A stretch of 64,000 nt of DNA from Paenibacillus thalictri (GTDB lineage Bacteria; Bacillota; Bacilli; Paenibacillales; NBRC-103111), in assembly GCF_004307995.1 (NCBI RefSeq), contig NZ_SIRE01000033.1, forward strand, positions 45,381 through 109,380, read 5' to 3'. A program made the translations under genes and the position numbers. The notes below the pieces were generated by a model. The model had not been told where the DNA came from, did no database searches, and saw only the letters and a list, made by a program, of their open reading frames with translations. Positions 16,324-25,497 of the stretch are shown here, in pieces. Position 1 is the first letter of the stretch, and each line of letters opens with the position of its first letter.

Positions 16324-17226
16324 GTGTGGAAAGACATCAGGCTTAATCCATTATCTTATCTTTTGATTTTGCCGGCAGCGTTGTATACGTTCATTTATGG
16401 TTACATGACGTTGCCGTATATGCTCATCGCTTTTCAAAAATTTAATTATTCCAAAGGATTGTTCAGCAGCGATTGGATCGGATTTAAAAACTTTGATTTC
16501 TTCTTTCAATCCTCAAGAGCGGGTATGGTCACTTGGAATACAATCAAGCTGAACTTTTTGTTCGTCTTGTTTGGCACGTTAATGGCGATCGTCATGGCCA
16601 TTCTGCTGAATGAAGCCCGTAAAATGATTTTCAAGCGGTTGGCTCAATCGGTGTTTTTGTTCCCGCATTTTTTATCGTGGGTTATTGTCAGCTATATGTT
16701 ATACGGCATGTTCTCGGCAGACTATGGAATAGTTAACAAAATCATCGCCGCATTCGGCGGAGATCCGGTGAATTGGTATTCCAGTCCAGGGCCTTGGACA
16801 TGGATTCTCGTTATGATGAGCGTATGGAAGGAAACGGGCATGACAACGGTCATTTATTTAGCGGCGATCTCCGCTATGGACGAGAGTTTATACGAAGCGG
16901 CAAGAATGGATGGAGCCAATCGGTGGCAGCAAATACGCAGCATTACGATTCCACTGTTGATCCCGACGGTTTCCATTCTGACACTGCTGGCGATAGGTAA
17001 AATATTTTATGCGGATTTTGGAATGATTTACGCCATTATCGGTGATAACGGACTTCTATATCCAACGACGGACGTAATTGACACGTTTGTATTCCGCACG
17101 ATGCGCAACATTGACCCGTCTCAAGCCATGGCCGTCGGTTTATACCAATCCGTTGTAGGTTTTGTCTTGGTTTTAGCTTTTAACTGGATCGCCAAGAAAA
17201 TCAATCCCGAAAATGCTGTTTTCTAG
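16324..17226 (+). CDS. Carbohydrate ABC permease, LplB type
   Basis: 300 residues with six predicted membrane spans. The EAA loop that contacts the ATPase is YEAARMDGANRWQQIRSITIP (split here: YEAARMDGAN then RWQQIR), typical of LplB/polysaccharide permeases. Start is GTG at 16324, ten bases after AAAGGGG; an ATG at 16322 is out of frame. First gene of an importer with 17238 and 18174; no ATPase is present nearby. Confidence 0.92.
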   Translation: MWKDIRLNPLSYLLILPAALYTFIYGYMTLPYMLIAFQKFNYSKGLFSSDWIGFKNFDFFFQSSRAGMVTWNTIKLNFLFVLFGTLMAIVMAILLNEARKMIFKRLAQSVFLFPHFLSWVIVSYMLYGMFSADYGIVNKIIAAFGGDPVNWYSSPGPWTWILVMMSVWKETGMTTVIYLAAISAMDESLYEAARMDGANRWQQIRSITIPLLIPTVSILTLLAIGKIFYADFGMIYAIIGDNGLLYPTTDVIDTFVFRTMRNIDPSQAMAVGLYQSVVGFVLVLAFNWIAKKINPENAVF

Positions 17227-17237
17227 GAGACATGATC

Positions 17238-18110
17238 ATGAAGAGTAAAATAAAGTGGTTTGACGTTGCCAACTATACGTTTCTTACATTATTCAGTCTG
17301 TTCTGCTTCTTGCCTATACTGTTGGTGCTCATCGTATCGATCACGGATGAAGGCTCGATCGCAAAGCACGGCTACAGCCTTTTTCCGGAGAAGTTTTCTC
17401 TCGAAGCTTACAGATTAGCTTTCGACGGCAATGGCCAACTGCTGAACAGCTATTTTATTTCCATTCTTGTTACAGTCGTAGGCACGGTGCTCGCTGTCAT
17501 CATTACAGGGATGGCCGCGTTTACGCTTGCCAACCGACAGGTGAAGTACCGCAACCAATTATCGCTCTTCTTCTTTATTACGATGGTGTTCAACACGGGG
17601 CTTGTCCCATGGTACTTGGTCAGTCATTCGCTGGGTTTGACGAATAATCTGTTTGCTCTCATTATTCCGTCGCTTATTTTTAATCCGTTTAACCTGTTCC
17701 TGGTGCGTAATTTCATGAACGGTATTCCGGAAGCATTAATGGAGTCTGCCAAAATCGACGGTGCCGGCGAGTTTCTTATCGCTTTCCGGATTTATTTTCC
17801 ATTATCCGTGCCGGTGCTTGCTACGGTTGCGCTGTTCTACGGGCTGGCTTATTGGAACAACTGGTTTAATGCCATCATGCTGGTGGATAAAGAGAATTTA
17901 TACCCGCTTCAATATTTGTTGTTTAAGCTCAACTCGGAGCTTAACATGCTGAACCAAATGACGGGGATGTACGGCGGGACAACCAAACCGCCAACGGAAT
18001 CGTTTAAGATGGCTATAGCTATCATTACGATCGGACCTATCGTATTTTTGTATCCGTTCCTGCAGCGTTTTTTTATCAAAGGATTAATCGTAGGATCAGT
18101 TAAAGGTTAA
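17238..18110 (+). CDS. Carbohydrate ABC permease, YtcP/LplC type
   Basis: 290 residues, six membrane spans, EAA loop MESAKIDGAGEFLIAFRI and the family's usual C-terminus FIKGLIVGSVKG. TAGGAGA seven bases upstream favours the ATG at 17238 over 17232. It pairs with the upstream permease and the downstream binding protein. Confidence 0.92.
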   Translation: MKSKIKWFDVANYTFLTLFSLFCFLPILLVLIVSITDEGSIAKHGYSLFPEKFSLEAYRLAFDGNGQLLNSYFISILVTVVGTVLAVIITGMAAFTLANRQVKYRNQLSLFFFITMVFNTGLVPWYLVSHSLGLTNNLFALIIPSLIFNPFNLFLVRNFMNGIPEALMESAKIDGAGEFLIAFRIYFPLSVPVLATVALFYGLAYWNNWFNAIMLVDKENLYPLQYLLFKLNSELNMLNQMTGMYGGTTKPPTESFKMAIAIITIGPIVFLYPFLQRFFIKGLIVGSVKG

Positions 18111-18173
18111 TTATTTTCCTTTGTAATTTGAAGGATTTTAATAAATAATAAAAGGGTAACAGGAGGGGTTCAC

Positions 18174-19724
18174 ATGAAGCAATTAAAAATGAAAGGCGCC
18201 GTTGTATTAACGGCAGCCATGATAGCCAGCACAGCTTTGACGGCATGTACAAGCCAGGATAAAGCTGCGCCTTCCGGCAGCGGTAAGGCGGCAAGCGCTC
18301 AAGAGGGTGCCGGTGCGGCGGAGGCCGTTCCCGTTCGTTACGTCATCCCCGGTAATTTAACTCCGGACCACCAGAAGGTGCAGGATGCAGTGAATGCCAA
18401 GCTGAAGGCAGATGGCGTTAATGTTCGACTCGATGTGAAGGCTATCCCATGGGATGCTTGGAACCAGAAGACGAATATTATGCTTTCGACAGGCGAGGAG
18501 TTCGAGCTGCTTGCCGCCATGGAAGATATGAAATCGGTTACGCAGTTGGCGGGAAGCGGGGCTTTAGCGCCGTTAAACGAGTTAATAGATAAATACGGGC
18601 CGAATCTGAAGAAGGCGATTCCCGATTATTTGTGGGATGCCGCTACTGTCAAAGGGAAAATCTATGCAATTCCGAACAAATGGATTGATTTCGCCAATGG
18701 CTGGTATTGGGTAACGGGCCGGGAAGACTTGATGAAGAAATACAATTTGAAAACGCCAACCACCAGAGCCGAGCTAATTGATGCAGCGGAGCAATTGCAG
18801 AAGAAAGTAGAGCAGGATACAGGCGAGAAATATTACATCCAGCTAAGAGCCAAAGATAATTTGCATGCGATCTATAGGGACATGGAAGGGTTTCCTTTCA
18901 CAACCGACTTAAAGCAGCTGTTCTTGGTTGATAAAGACGGCAATGCGGAGTCTTATGTGGAAAGCAAATTATTCAAAGAAGAAAGCGCATTTATGCGTAC
19001 GCTTTATCAGAAGGGGCTTATCAGTAAAGATGTGCTGAGTATTCCGCAAGATCAGATGCTGAAAGGGCTTGAGCAGGGCAAATTCTTGTTCTACCTGGAG
19101 CGGGGAAGCAATCTCGATCCGCTGATGCAAGCGAATAATCCGAATGCCAAGGTGTCTTTGTTCCGGTTACAGCCAGATAAACCGACGTTCCGTCCATTAG
19201 CCTTCGGGAACTCCAATGTCGTACCGGTGAATACGAAACATCCGGAAGCGGGAATTCAATTCCTCAACTGGCTGTATGCCAACCAAGACAATTATGACTT
19301 GTTCATGTATGGTATTCAGGGCGAACAATGGACGAAGACGGATAACAACCGTTATGATTCCAAAAAAACAGACAAGAATCAGCCGAAGTACTTGTTCCAG
19401 AACTGGCAGATCGGCAATTTGGATTTCGCCCGTTTCAGTAAAGAAGCTTCCGATCTGCAGGTGAAGGTTGAAGGTACGATGGATGATAAGGCCGTCAACT
19501 CACCGGTAATGGGTTTTGTATTTGATTCCAATCAAGTCAGTACCGAATATGCGAACGTTTTGGCGGAAATTCAAGCCAGCATCGTGCCGATTAAGAATGG
19601 TGTCGTAGAGTATGATAAGTATTACCCTGAAGCTTTGAAAAAGTTAAAAGCCGCGGGTCTGGATAAAGTAATGGAAGAATACAAAAAGCAGCTTGCCGAA
19701 TGGAAGGCGCAGCACAAAAAATAA
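18174..19724 (+). CDS. Extracellular solute-binding lipoprotein, LplA type
   Basis: 516 residues. Signal peptide with lipobox LTAC, then a family-1 extracellular solute-binding domain with GKIYAIPNKW and an ELIDAAEQL region typical of large oligosaccharide binders in Paenibacillus. AGGAGGGG precedes the ATG. It captures the saccharide for the two upstream permeases. The cytoplasmic DUF5060 glycosidase that follows suggests an apiose-, rhamnose- or uronate-type plant side-chain oligosaccharide, but this is inference from context. Confidence 0.92.
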   Translation: MKQLKMKGAVVLTAAMIASTALTACTSQDKAAPSGSGKAASAQEGAGAAEAVPVRYVIPGNLTPDHQKVQDAVNAKLKADGVNVRLDVKAIPWDAWNQKTNIMLSTGEEFELLAAMEDMKSVTQLAGSGALAPLNELIDKYGPNLKKAIPDYLWDAATVKGKIYAIPNKWIDFANGWYWVTGREDLMKKYNLKTPTTRAELIDAAEQLQKKVEQDTGEKYYIQLRAKDNLHAIYRDMEGFPFTTDLKQLFLVDKDGNAESYVESKLFKEESAFMRTLYQKGLISKDVLSIPQDQMLKGLEQGKFLFYLERGSNLDPLMQANNPNAKVSLFRLQPDKPTFRPLAFGNSNVVPVNTKHPEAGIQFLNWLYANQDNYDLFMYGIQGEQWTKTDNNRYDSKKTDKNQPKYLFQNWQIGNLDFARFSKEASDLQVKVEGTMDDKAVNSPVMGFVFDSNQVSTEYANVLAEIQASIVPIKNGVVEYDKYYPEALKKLKAAGLDKVMEEYKKQLAEWKAQHKK

Positions 19725-19796
19725 GTTCACATCAAGGAAGAAGGCAGAGGATGAAACTAATGCCTTCTTTCTTATAAACGGAGGAGTCAGCTCAAG

Positions 19797-21452
19797 ATGC
19801 AAATTACTTTTGTACCCGTTGCCCATCAAGCAGTAGCTACGTATGAAATGTTTGAAGTTGCCATACATGTAGATCAGCCGAACTTCCGGAATCCGTTCAC
19901 AGAAGTAGAAATTATCGGCCAATTCGGTGAAGACAAGGAGCCGTTTACCTTTACACACGGCTTGCCGGATAATCAGTTGGGAACGGCCGTTAACAGCGAC
20001 TACTTGATTCCAGTGGACGGGTTCTGCGATTCGGCGGACGGGAGTCTCTTCCGGATCCGCTTTATGCCAAGAACGGCAGGCCGCTATCAATATACAATCG
20101 CTTTTCAACACGATGGAGTAACCACTACTTATGCAGGCCAATTTGAGGCCGAATCCTCAACAAACCGTGGATTGCTTCGCGTCGATGAAGCGCATCCGTT
20201 TCATTTTGTATGGGAAGGCACCGGTGAGCATTACTTCTATAACACCATGACGGCTTATCATATGCCGGGTATTCGGAGCGACAGGGAAATCGAGCGGGTG
20301 ATTGACCGGTTTCACCGGCACAAAGTGAATCGGCTGCGGGTAGCTCTCAGCTCCAGCCGTGTCCGTAATGCGACAGCTTGGTTTGAGCCGGTATATGAAT
20401 CGGAGGAATTTACTTTTAATTACGGTCCATGGGCAGCCGAGCGACCGGATGATGCGGAGAATCCAGGCTGGGATGCCACAAGGTTCGATACTGCATATTG
20501 GCAGAAATTGGAGCGTCTTGTTGATTACGCGCGCCGCAAGGATGTCGTAATCTCCATCATTATGTATGTAGATGCGTATCGTGCGGGGGCAGATCCATAT
20601 GGCAAGCTGCTGATGGGTGGACTGGACGAGCAGCGTTACTATCGCTACACAGCTGCGCGTCTGGCTGCGTTCCCTAATATTATGTGGGATATAACCAATG
20701 AATACCGGTTGATACGTCCCCATGAATGGGTGGAACGGATGGGTTACTTTTTAAAATCATGTGATCCTTATCATCATTTAATGACGTGTCATGGTCACGG
20801 CACGTTTGAATTTCGTACATCCGGCTGGGCTGATTTCGCCGTGTATCAATGCTGGGATGAGAATGGCGGAAACTCCTATATGCTAAACAACAGGAAGCAG
20901 CAGCTCAAGACAGGCCGCGTCATTCCCCAGGTGAATGAAGAGTTTGGTTATGAGGATCATTACCCGACGGCTTGGGGGGAGGGAAAGGTGTATCCGATGC
21001 GCAGTGCGGATACGCTTCGCCGCAGAGCTTGGGAAATTTATATGGCGGGCTGCTATCAAGCCAGTGGAGAATACGCAGGCAACGGGCTGGGAGGCTGGCT
21101 GAACGGTCGTGCCGATGATTCCATGAAGCTTTGCGAAGGCTTCTCCCATATCGTGACGTTTTTTGAATCGTGCGAGTGGTGGACGGCGAACCCGGACAAC
21201 TCACTGTTGAGCAACGAGACGGGATATTGTCTGGCCAATCCGGGACATCTCTATATTGTATACACGCCGGCTCCCCATGACGTTCATCTGAGACTGGAGA
21301 CAGGCAAATATCATGCGGTATGGTTTGATCCACGCAGCGGCCGTTTCGACAAACCATTTATTATTGAAGCAAGCGAACCATGGACAACGGTTCAAGCTCC
21401 TGCCGGAATGAATGCAGCGGACGATTTTGCGCTTCAAATTACACAGGCTTAA
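19797..21452 (+). CDS. DUF5060 plus DUF4038-like glycoside hydrolase
   Basis: 551 residues without signal peptide. An N-terminal beta-sandwich (DUF5060, about 1-110) is followed by a clan-A TIM barrel (about 120-450) with candidate acid/base Glu in WDITNEYR and nucleophile Glu in PQVNEEFGYED, and a C-terminal beta domain. The related GH140 enzymes are apiosidases acting on rhamnogalacturonan-II side chains, though those use a GGD/SGD acid. The protein here is closer to the DUF5060 subgroup of unknown specificity. It follows the binding protein and should act on the imported oligosaccharide. Confidence 0.75.
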   Translation: MQITFVPVAHQAVATYEMFEVAIHVDQPNFRNPFTEVEIIGQFGEDKEPFTFTHGLPDNQLGTAVNSDYLIPVDGFCDSADGSLFRIRFMPRTAGRYQYTIAFQHDGVTTTYAGQFEAESSTNRGLLRVDEAHPFHFVWEGTGEHYFYNTMTAYHMPGIRSDREIERVIDRFHRHKVNRLRVALSSSRVRNATAWFEPVYESEEFTFNYGPWAAERPDDAENPGWDATRFDTAYWQKLERLVDYARRKDVVISIIMYVDAYRAGADPYGKLLMGGLDEQRYYRYTAARLAAFPNIMWDITNEYRLIRPHEWVERMGYFLKSCDPYHHLMTCHGHGTFEFRTSGWADFAVYQCWDENGGNSYMLNNRKQQLKTGRVIPQVNEEFGYEDHYPTAWGEGKVYPMRSADTLRRRAWEIYMAGCYQASGEYAGNGLGGWLNGRADDSMKLCEGFSHIVTFFESCEWWTANPDNSLLSNETGYCLANPGHLYIVYTPAPHDVHLRLETGKYHAVWFDPRSGRFDKPFIIEASEPWTTVQAPAGMNAADDFALQITQA

Positions 21453-21467
21453 TATGAGGTGGCAAGT

Positions 21468-22475
21468 ATGAATGCCGATACTTATTTTGACCGGTTACTA
21501 GAGCGGAAGATCACACCTTGCCTTGCCGTCCGGGTGCTTAAGAAGGGCGAATGTATTTATGAATATACGCAAGGTTCTTCCAGTCTTGATTCCGTGAACC
21601 GGACGCCTGTAACAAAACAGACTCAGTTTAATGTAGGTTCCATCACCAAAGTAATTACCGGGGCATTGCTGATGAAATTGGTGGAATACGGAGAAGTGAC
21701 CTTGGATGATACCGTACAGCATTTCTTGCCCGATTATCCCGATGAGCGAGTTAGATTAAAGCACCTTCTGACACATACCGCCGGTTACGAAGAGTTTCCT
21801 GCCATTCCATGGCCGGTAGAAAACACCAAGCATGATTACTTGCAGCAAGTGTTATCCTGGAAGCCCAAGCATGCACCAGGCGTACGGATGAATTATTTTA
21901 CGTACGGATACTCCATCTTAATGAACATCATGGAGCTTGTAGCCGATCAGCCGCTGGAGTTGTGGGCTCAAGAGCAGTTGTTTGTTCAACTGGGCATGAA
22001 CAAGACGACCTTTGATACAACGATCTTGCGCTCAGGAGATTACATATTGCCTTGCAGCAAAGACAATCTGACAGCCGACCAGCAGTATGACAGACTAGCC
22101 GTGACCGCAGATAGCGGTCTCTATACTACGGCAGACGATCTTATGTTATTTTGCCGGATGATGCAACATGGTGGTGAAGCCAACGGCAGGGTGATTTTCT
22201 CCGAAGCGGCCGTTCAGCGGATGCTTACGGAATCAACCCATGGCGCGTTCGCCAAAACTCCTGTTTTTTGGATGAAAACAGCGGAGGATCCGTATGGCTG
22301 CTTCGGCGACCTGAATTCGCCGGCTGCTGTAGGTCATCCGGGCTTTAGCGGCTGCATGCTGTTTCTTGATCCCATATTGGACATGGCGGGGGTTATATTG
22401 ACGAACAGTACGATGCTCCACGCCAACTGGGTTCATTATCGCAAAATGGCGAATGTCATGATGAGTATGAGATAA
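21468..22475 (+). CDS. Serine beta-lactamase-fold hydrolase (class C-like)
   Basis: 335 residues, no signal peptide. Catalytic SxxK in NVGSITKVITGALL (residues about 58-61), a tyrosine motif in FTYGYSI, and HPGFSGC in the position of the KTG box. The fold is shared by esterases, D-amino peptidases and AmpC; a cytoplasmic gene in a glycoside operon fits an esterase that removes acyl groups from imported plant oligosaccharides better than antibiotic resistance. ATG at 21468 chosen because GAGGTGG lies five bases upstream; the GTG at 21459 is within the ribosome site. Confidence 0.85.
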   Translation: MNADTYFDRLLERKITPCLAVRVLKKGECIYEYTQGSSSLDSVNRTPVTKQTQFNVGSITKVITGALLMKLVEYGEVTLDDTVQHFLPDYPDERVRLKHLLTHTAGYEEFPAIPWPVENTKHDYLQQVLSWKPKHAPGVRMNYFTYGYSILMNIMELVADQPLELWAQEQLFVQLGMNKTTFDTTILRSGDYILPCSKDNLTADQQYDRLAVTADSGLYTTADDLMLFCRMMQHGGEANGRVIFSEAAVQRMLTESTHGAFAKTPVFWMKTAEDPYGCFGDLNSPAAVGHPGFSGCMLFLDPILDMAGVILTNSTMLHANWVHYRKMANVMMSMR

Positions 22476-22512
22476 TGCAGATATCAATCAAATTTTTGGA
22501 AGGAGTTAGTGC

Positions 22513-24432
22513 ATGCAGCCCATTCCGGCATCTTTACATCGTATCCGTTATGGCAGCGATGAACCCTTGGCGGAGCAAAAGTTACTACGTGCGGGTCAAC
22601 TGACAGCTCTATTTGAGGAAGGGGGATTAAAAAATATCCGTTTCGGCCAGTCAGAATTGGTCCTCGGGTTATATTCCGCTGTCAGAGATCATAATTGGGG
22701 TACAATCGCCCCTCAATTTACCGAAATGTCGTTCACTGAACAGCCGGATGTATTCGAGGTTGCTTTTACCGCGGTGCATCAGAATGCTGATGTTCATTTT
22801 GAATGGAAAGGGTATATAAGAGGCGAGGCTTCCGGCAGGCTTGAATTTACAATGGACGGAATCGTCCGGCGGCAGTTCGCTAAAAATCGGATTGGATTCT
22901 GTATTCTGCACCCCATGGCGTTAGCCGGAACGCCTCTCCAAGTAAAGACACCGGAAGGGGTAATCTCAGGCAAATTCCCGGAGGCGATCTCGCCGCACCA
23001 GCCATTTTTCCAAATGGAAGGAATGCAGTATACAACGCAAGGCGAGGTATCGGTCGAGCTGGATTTTGAGGGCGACGTATTCGAGATGGAGGATCAACGC
23101 AACTGGACGGACGCTTCCTATAAGACGTATTGCACACCGCTCTCCCAGCCCTATCCGGTGGAAGTTCAGCCGGGTGATCAAATACGCCAAAAAATTACGC
23201 TGCAAGCAACAGCTCATCATTCACCGGATGCGGCGGAGTCTTCAAGTTCCATCCCATCGGCCTCTATTGTTGTGCAGGCCGGCCAGCTTCATCCCGTCCC
23301 ATCTATAGGGACTTTATTACCGAAGCATGCACTTACAACCGAGGAAATCGAATGTATTCGTAAACTGCAATTAGGTCATGTGCGGGTAGAGTTGAATTTG
23401 ACCTCCGGTCTGGAATGGAAGCACAGGTTACGCGAGGCGTTGAGTACAGCGGATGGGTTAAAAATTGAACTGGAGATCGATGTGGTTTCCAGCGAGCACG
23501 GAGAAGGGTTGTCTGAGTTCGTTCATGCTTTGGATTTGGATTCCGTGAACGCAAGCGGCATAACAACAATTACACGGCTGTTTGTATACAACAACAGAAC
23601 ACATACCAGCTCTGAACGACTGCTTAACAGTCTCAGAAACCTTCTGAGCGACGTCGGATTATCGCTTGCTGTCGGCGGTGGAAGCCGTGCTTATTTTGCT
23701 CAGTTCAATCGCGCATCTTTACCTCTGGATTCCATGGAGTGGGCAACATACAGCATCAATCCGCAAGTACATGCCTTTGACCAAACTTCTCTAGTTGAGA
23801 CATTAACGGCCCAAGCTGCAACCGTTGATTCGGCAAATCGAATGACCGGAAATATGCCACTCTCCATAGGGCCGGTGACATTAAAGAAAAGATACAACCC
23901 TGATGCGACAAGCATCTCAGAGATGGAAAATGAAGATGACAGTTCAGATCCGCGCCAAACATCGTTATTTTGCGCAGGCTGGACGCTCGGGAGCTTGAGG
24001 AACTTGCTCCAGTCCGCTTCTGTGAAGGCTGTTACCTATTATGAAACATTAGGTGATAAAGGTTTTGCAGAACACGCAGAGCATGTTTATCCGGTATACC
24101 ATATCATGGCGGATATTGGGGAGCTCAAGGGGGGCTATGTATGTCCGCTTCATGTATCCCATCCGCTTAAGGTTGAGGCGCTAGCAATATGTAACAATGG
24201 CAGGAGCCGTTTATGGATTGCGAATATGACCAATGAATGCCAGGTTGTTTCCGTAGAGCTTGCTGGCAGCACCAAGAATAAAGTAAGAAAACTCGATGAG
24301 AACACGTTTATAGAAGCAGTTTATGATGCCAAGAGCTACAGAAGTGCCGTACATGACATCATGGAAGGAACGACAGACCAGCTCGTATTACAACCTTATG
24401 GTGTAATACGGATAGACTCCGAGATCACTTGA
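22513..24432 (+). CDS. D-apionate lactonase (ApnL)-like protein
   Basis: 639 residues. The N-terminal beta-rich half carries segments I associate with the D-apionate lactonase family: RDHNWGT, NRIGFCILHP, FPEAISPHQPFF and DVFEMEDQRNWTDASYKTY. The second half (about 250-590) resembles a TIM barrel (HVRVELNLTSG, RLFVYNNRTHTS, SINPQVHAFD). ApnL opens D-apionolactone in apiose catabolism. The recognition is from memory of the family's motifs, not from a search. Its neighbours are a DUF5060 glycosidase and a hydrolase but no dehydrogenase, so it may process an imported sugar lactone or have a related substrate. GGAAGGAG precedes the ATG. Confidence 0.6.
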   Translation: MQPIPASLHRIRYGSDEPLAEQKLLRAGQLTALFEEGGLKNIRFGQSELVLGLYSAVRDHNWGTIAPQFTEMSFTEQPDVFEVAFTAVHQNADVHFEWKGYIRGEASGRLEFTMDGIVRRQFAKNRIGFCILHPMALAGTPLQVKTPEGVISGKFPEAISPHQPFFQMEGMQYTTQGEVSVELDFEGDVFEMEDQRNWTDASYKTYCTPLSQPYPVEVQPGDQIRQKITLQATAHHSPDAAESSSSIPSASIVVQAGQLHPVPSIGTLLPKHALTTEEIECIRKLQLGHVRVELNLTSGLEWKHRLREALSTADGLKIELEIDVVSSEHGEGLSEFVHALDLDSVNASGITTITRLFVYNNRTHTSSERLLNSLRNLLSDVGLSLAVGGGSRAYFAQFNRASLPLDSMEWATYSINPQVHAFDQTSLVETLTAQAATVDSANRMTGNMPLSIGPVTLKKRYNPDATSISEMENEDDSSDPRQTSLFCAGWTLGSLRNLLQSASVKAVTYYETLGDKGFAEHAEHVYPVYHIMADIGELKGGYVCPLHVSHPLKVEALAICNNGRSRLWIANMTNECQVVSVELAGSTKNKVRKLDENTFIEAVYDAKSYRSAVHDIMEGTTDQLVLQPYGVIRIDSEIT

Positions 24433-24482
24433 TGTTCAGCGCCTGCTGATGCGGAGCTGCGTAAGGTGTCGCTTTAAAGTTG

Positions 24483-25343
24483 TCATTGATACTCAGGAAT
24501 AACCGGTTTTTTCATTAATTTCCGGTACTTAGCCGGGGCGCACTGAAACTGATTCTTGAACAAATGGTAGAAATGGCTGAGGTTCTCGAAACCGCAATCT
24601 AAGGCGATTTGGGTTATTTCCTCATCAGTGAACTGGATCAAATTCGAGGCATATTCGAGTTTGATCCGATTGAGCCATTGGGTTGGGGTTAAGCCGAAAT
24701 GTTTGCGGAAGCTGCGTGATACGTATTCACGGTTTTTGCCGCTTAATTCAAACAATCTTTCGATACCGGCAGAGAAATGCTCCTTGTGCTGAAGTGTCTC
24801 TTCCAGAGCTTTGAGCCACTGGGGCAGCGGTGATTTGACTTGTAGTCGATGCCGTTGATATTTGGTCCATATTTCCAGCAAAATGAGTTTAAATTGCAGC
24901 ATGGATTCACCGTCTATCGTTACAGGTGATAAGGCTAACTTCTCTAACCTGAGCTTCAGGTGTTGTCTGTCTAGTTCATGCATATGAACAACCTGGGGCA
25001 GATCGTTAGAATGAAATTGCTGTATCGTTTCCCGGGTACTGGCATATAAAGTGAGTGCTTCAAACATTTCGCTGGAAAAGGCGACATTGAGGATTTGGCA
25101 CTCTGTATGGATTCTTTCGTAGTAATGCGCGTCATGCGGTCGAATCCATACAAAAGAGCCTTCCTCGAGCCGTTGGCTCTGCCCATTCACATAATGAATT
25201 ACAGCTCCGCCAAAGGTGATGAAAAATTCATAAAAATCGTGGGTGTGCAGCTCCGAAGTCAGTTTTGTGGAACGAATAAATGCATAATGAAATCCGATGG
25301 ACGGATCAATGATTTGATCGGCATAAAGCTTCTTGGTATCCAT
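24483..25343 (-). CDS. AraC-family transcriptional regulator with cupin domain
   Basis: 286 residues. N-terminal AraC-binding cupin (HTHDFYEFFITFGGAVIHYVNG) and C-terminal double HTH (GKNREYVSRSFRKHFGLTPT then ITQIALDCGFENLSHFYHLF). A typical one-component sugar-responsive activator. It is divergent from the PhyH/GH130 genes, and 22-bp-spaced direct repeats in the intergenic region are its likely site. AAGGAG seven bases before the ATG supports the start. Confidence 0.92.
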   Translation of the reverse strand: MDTKKLYADQIIDPSIGFHYAFIRSTKLTSELHTHDFYEFFITFGGAVIHYVNGQSQRLEEGSFVWIRPHDAHYYERIHTECQILNVAFSSEMFEALTLYASTRETIQQFHSNDLPQVVHMHELDRQHLKLRLEKLALSPVTIDGESMLQFKLILLEIWTKYQRHRLQVKSPLPQWLKALEETLQHKEHFSAGIERLFELSGKNREYVSRSFRKHFGLTPTQWLNRIKLEYASNLIQFTDEEITQIALDCGFENLSHFYHLFKNQFQCAPAKYRKLMKKPVIPEYQ

Positions 25344-25391
25344 AGTCCACTCCTTTCGTGAAGTCAGTTCAGCACAATAAATAAAATTTTC

Positions 25392-25424
25392 TCATCCGAA
25401 TTATAACAAGAAATCATCCGAATT
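25392..25424. promoter_or_regulatory. Direct-repeat operator, probable AraC site
   Basis: TCATCCGAATT occurs at 25392-25402 and again at 25414-25424, start to start 22 bp, i.e. two helical turns, as expected for an AraC-type monomer pair or dimer. It lies between the divergent AraC and PhyH genes. Confidence 0.7.
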
Positions 25425-25457
25425 TATACGTTAAGATATAAATGTAAGATTTCTTGT
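25406..25457. repeat. Inverted repeat in AraC/PhyH intergenic region
   Basis: ACAAGAAATC at 25406-25415 is repeated in inverse orientation as GATTTCTTGT at 25448-25457. The left arm overlaps the end of the second direct repeat unit's start. It may be a second protein site or a leader stem. Confidence 0.45.
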
Positions 25458-25497
25458 ATGTGCATTACAGCACAATGAATATGTGGAGGGGAACAAT

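Noticed and set aside
21468..22475. Antibiotic-resistance beta-lactamase
   Set aside because: SxxK is present but there is no signal peptide and the gene sits in a saccharide operon; an esterase-type role is more likely.
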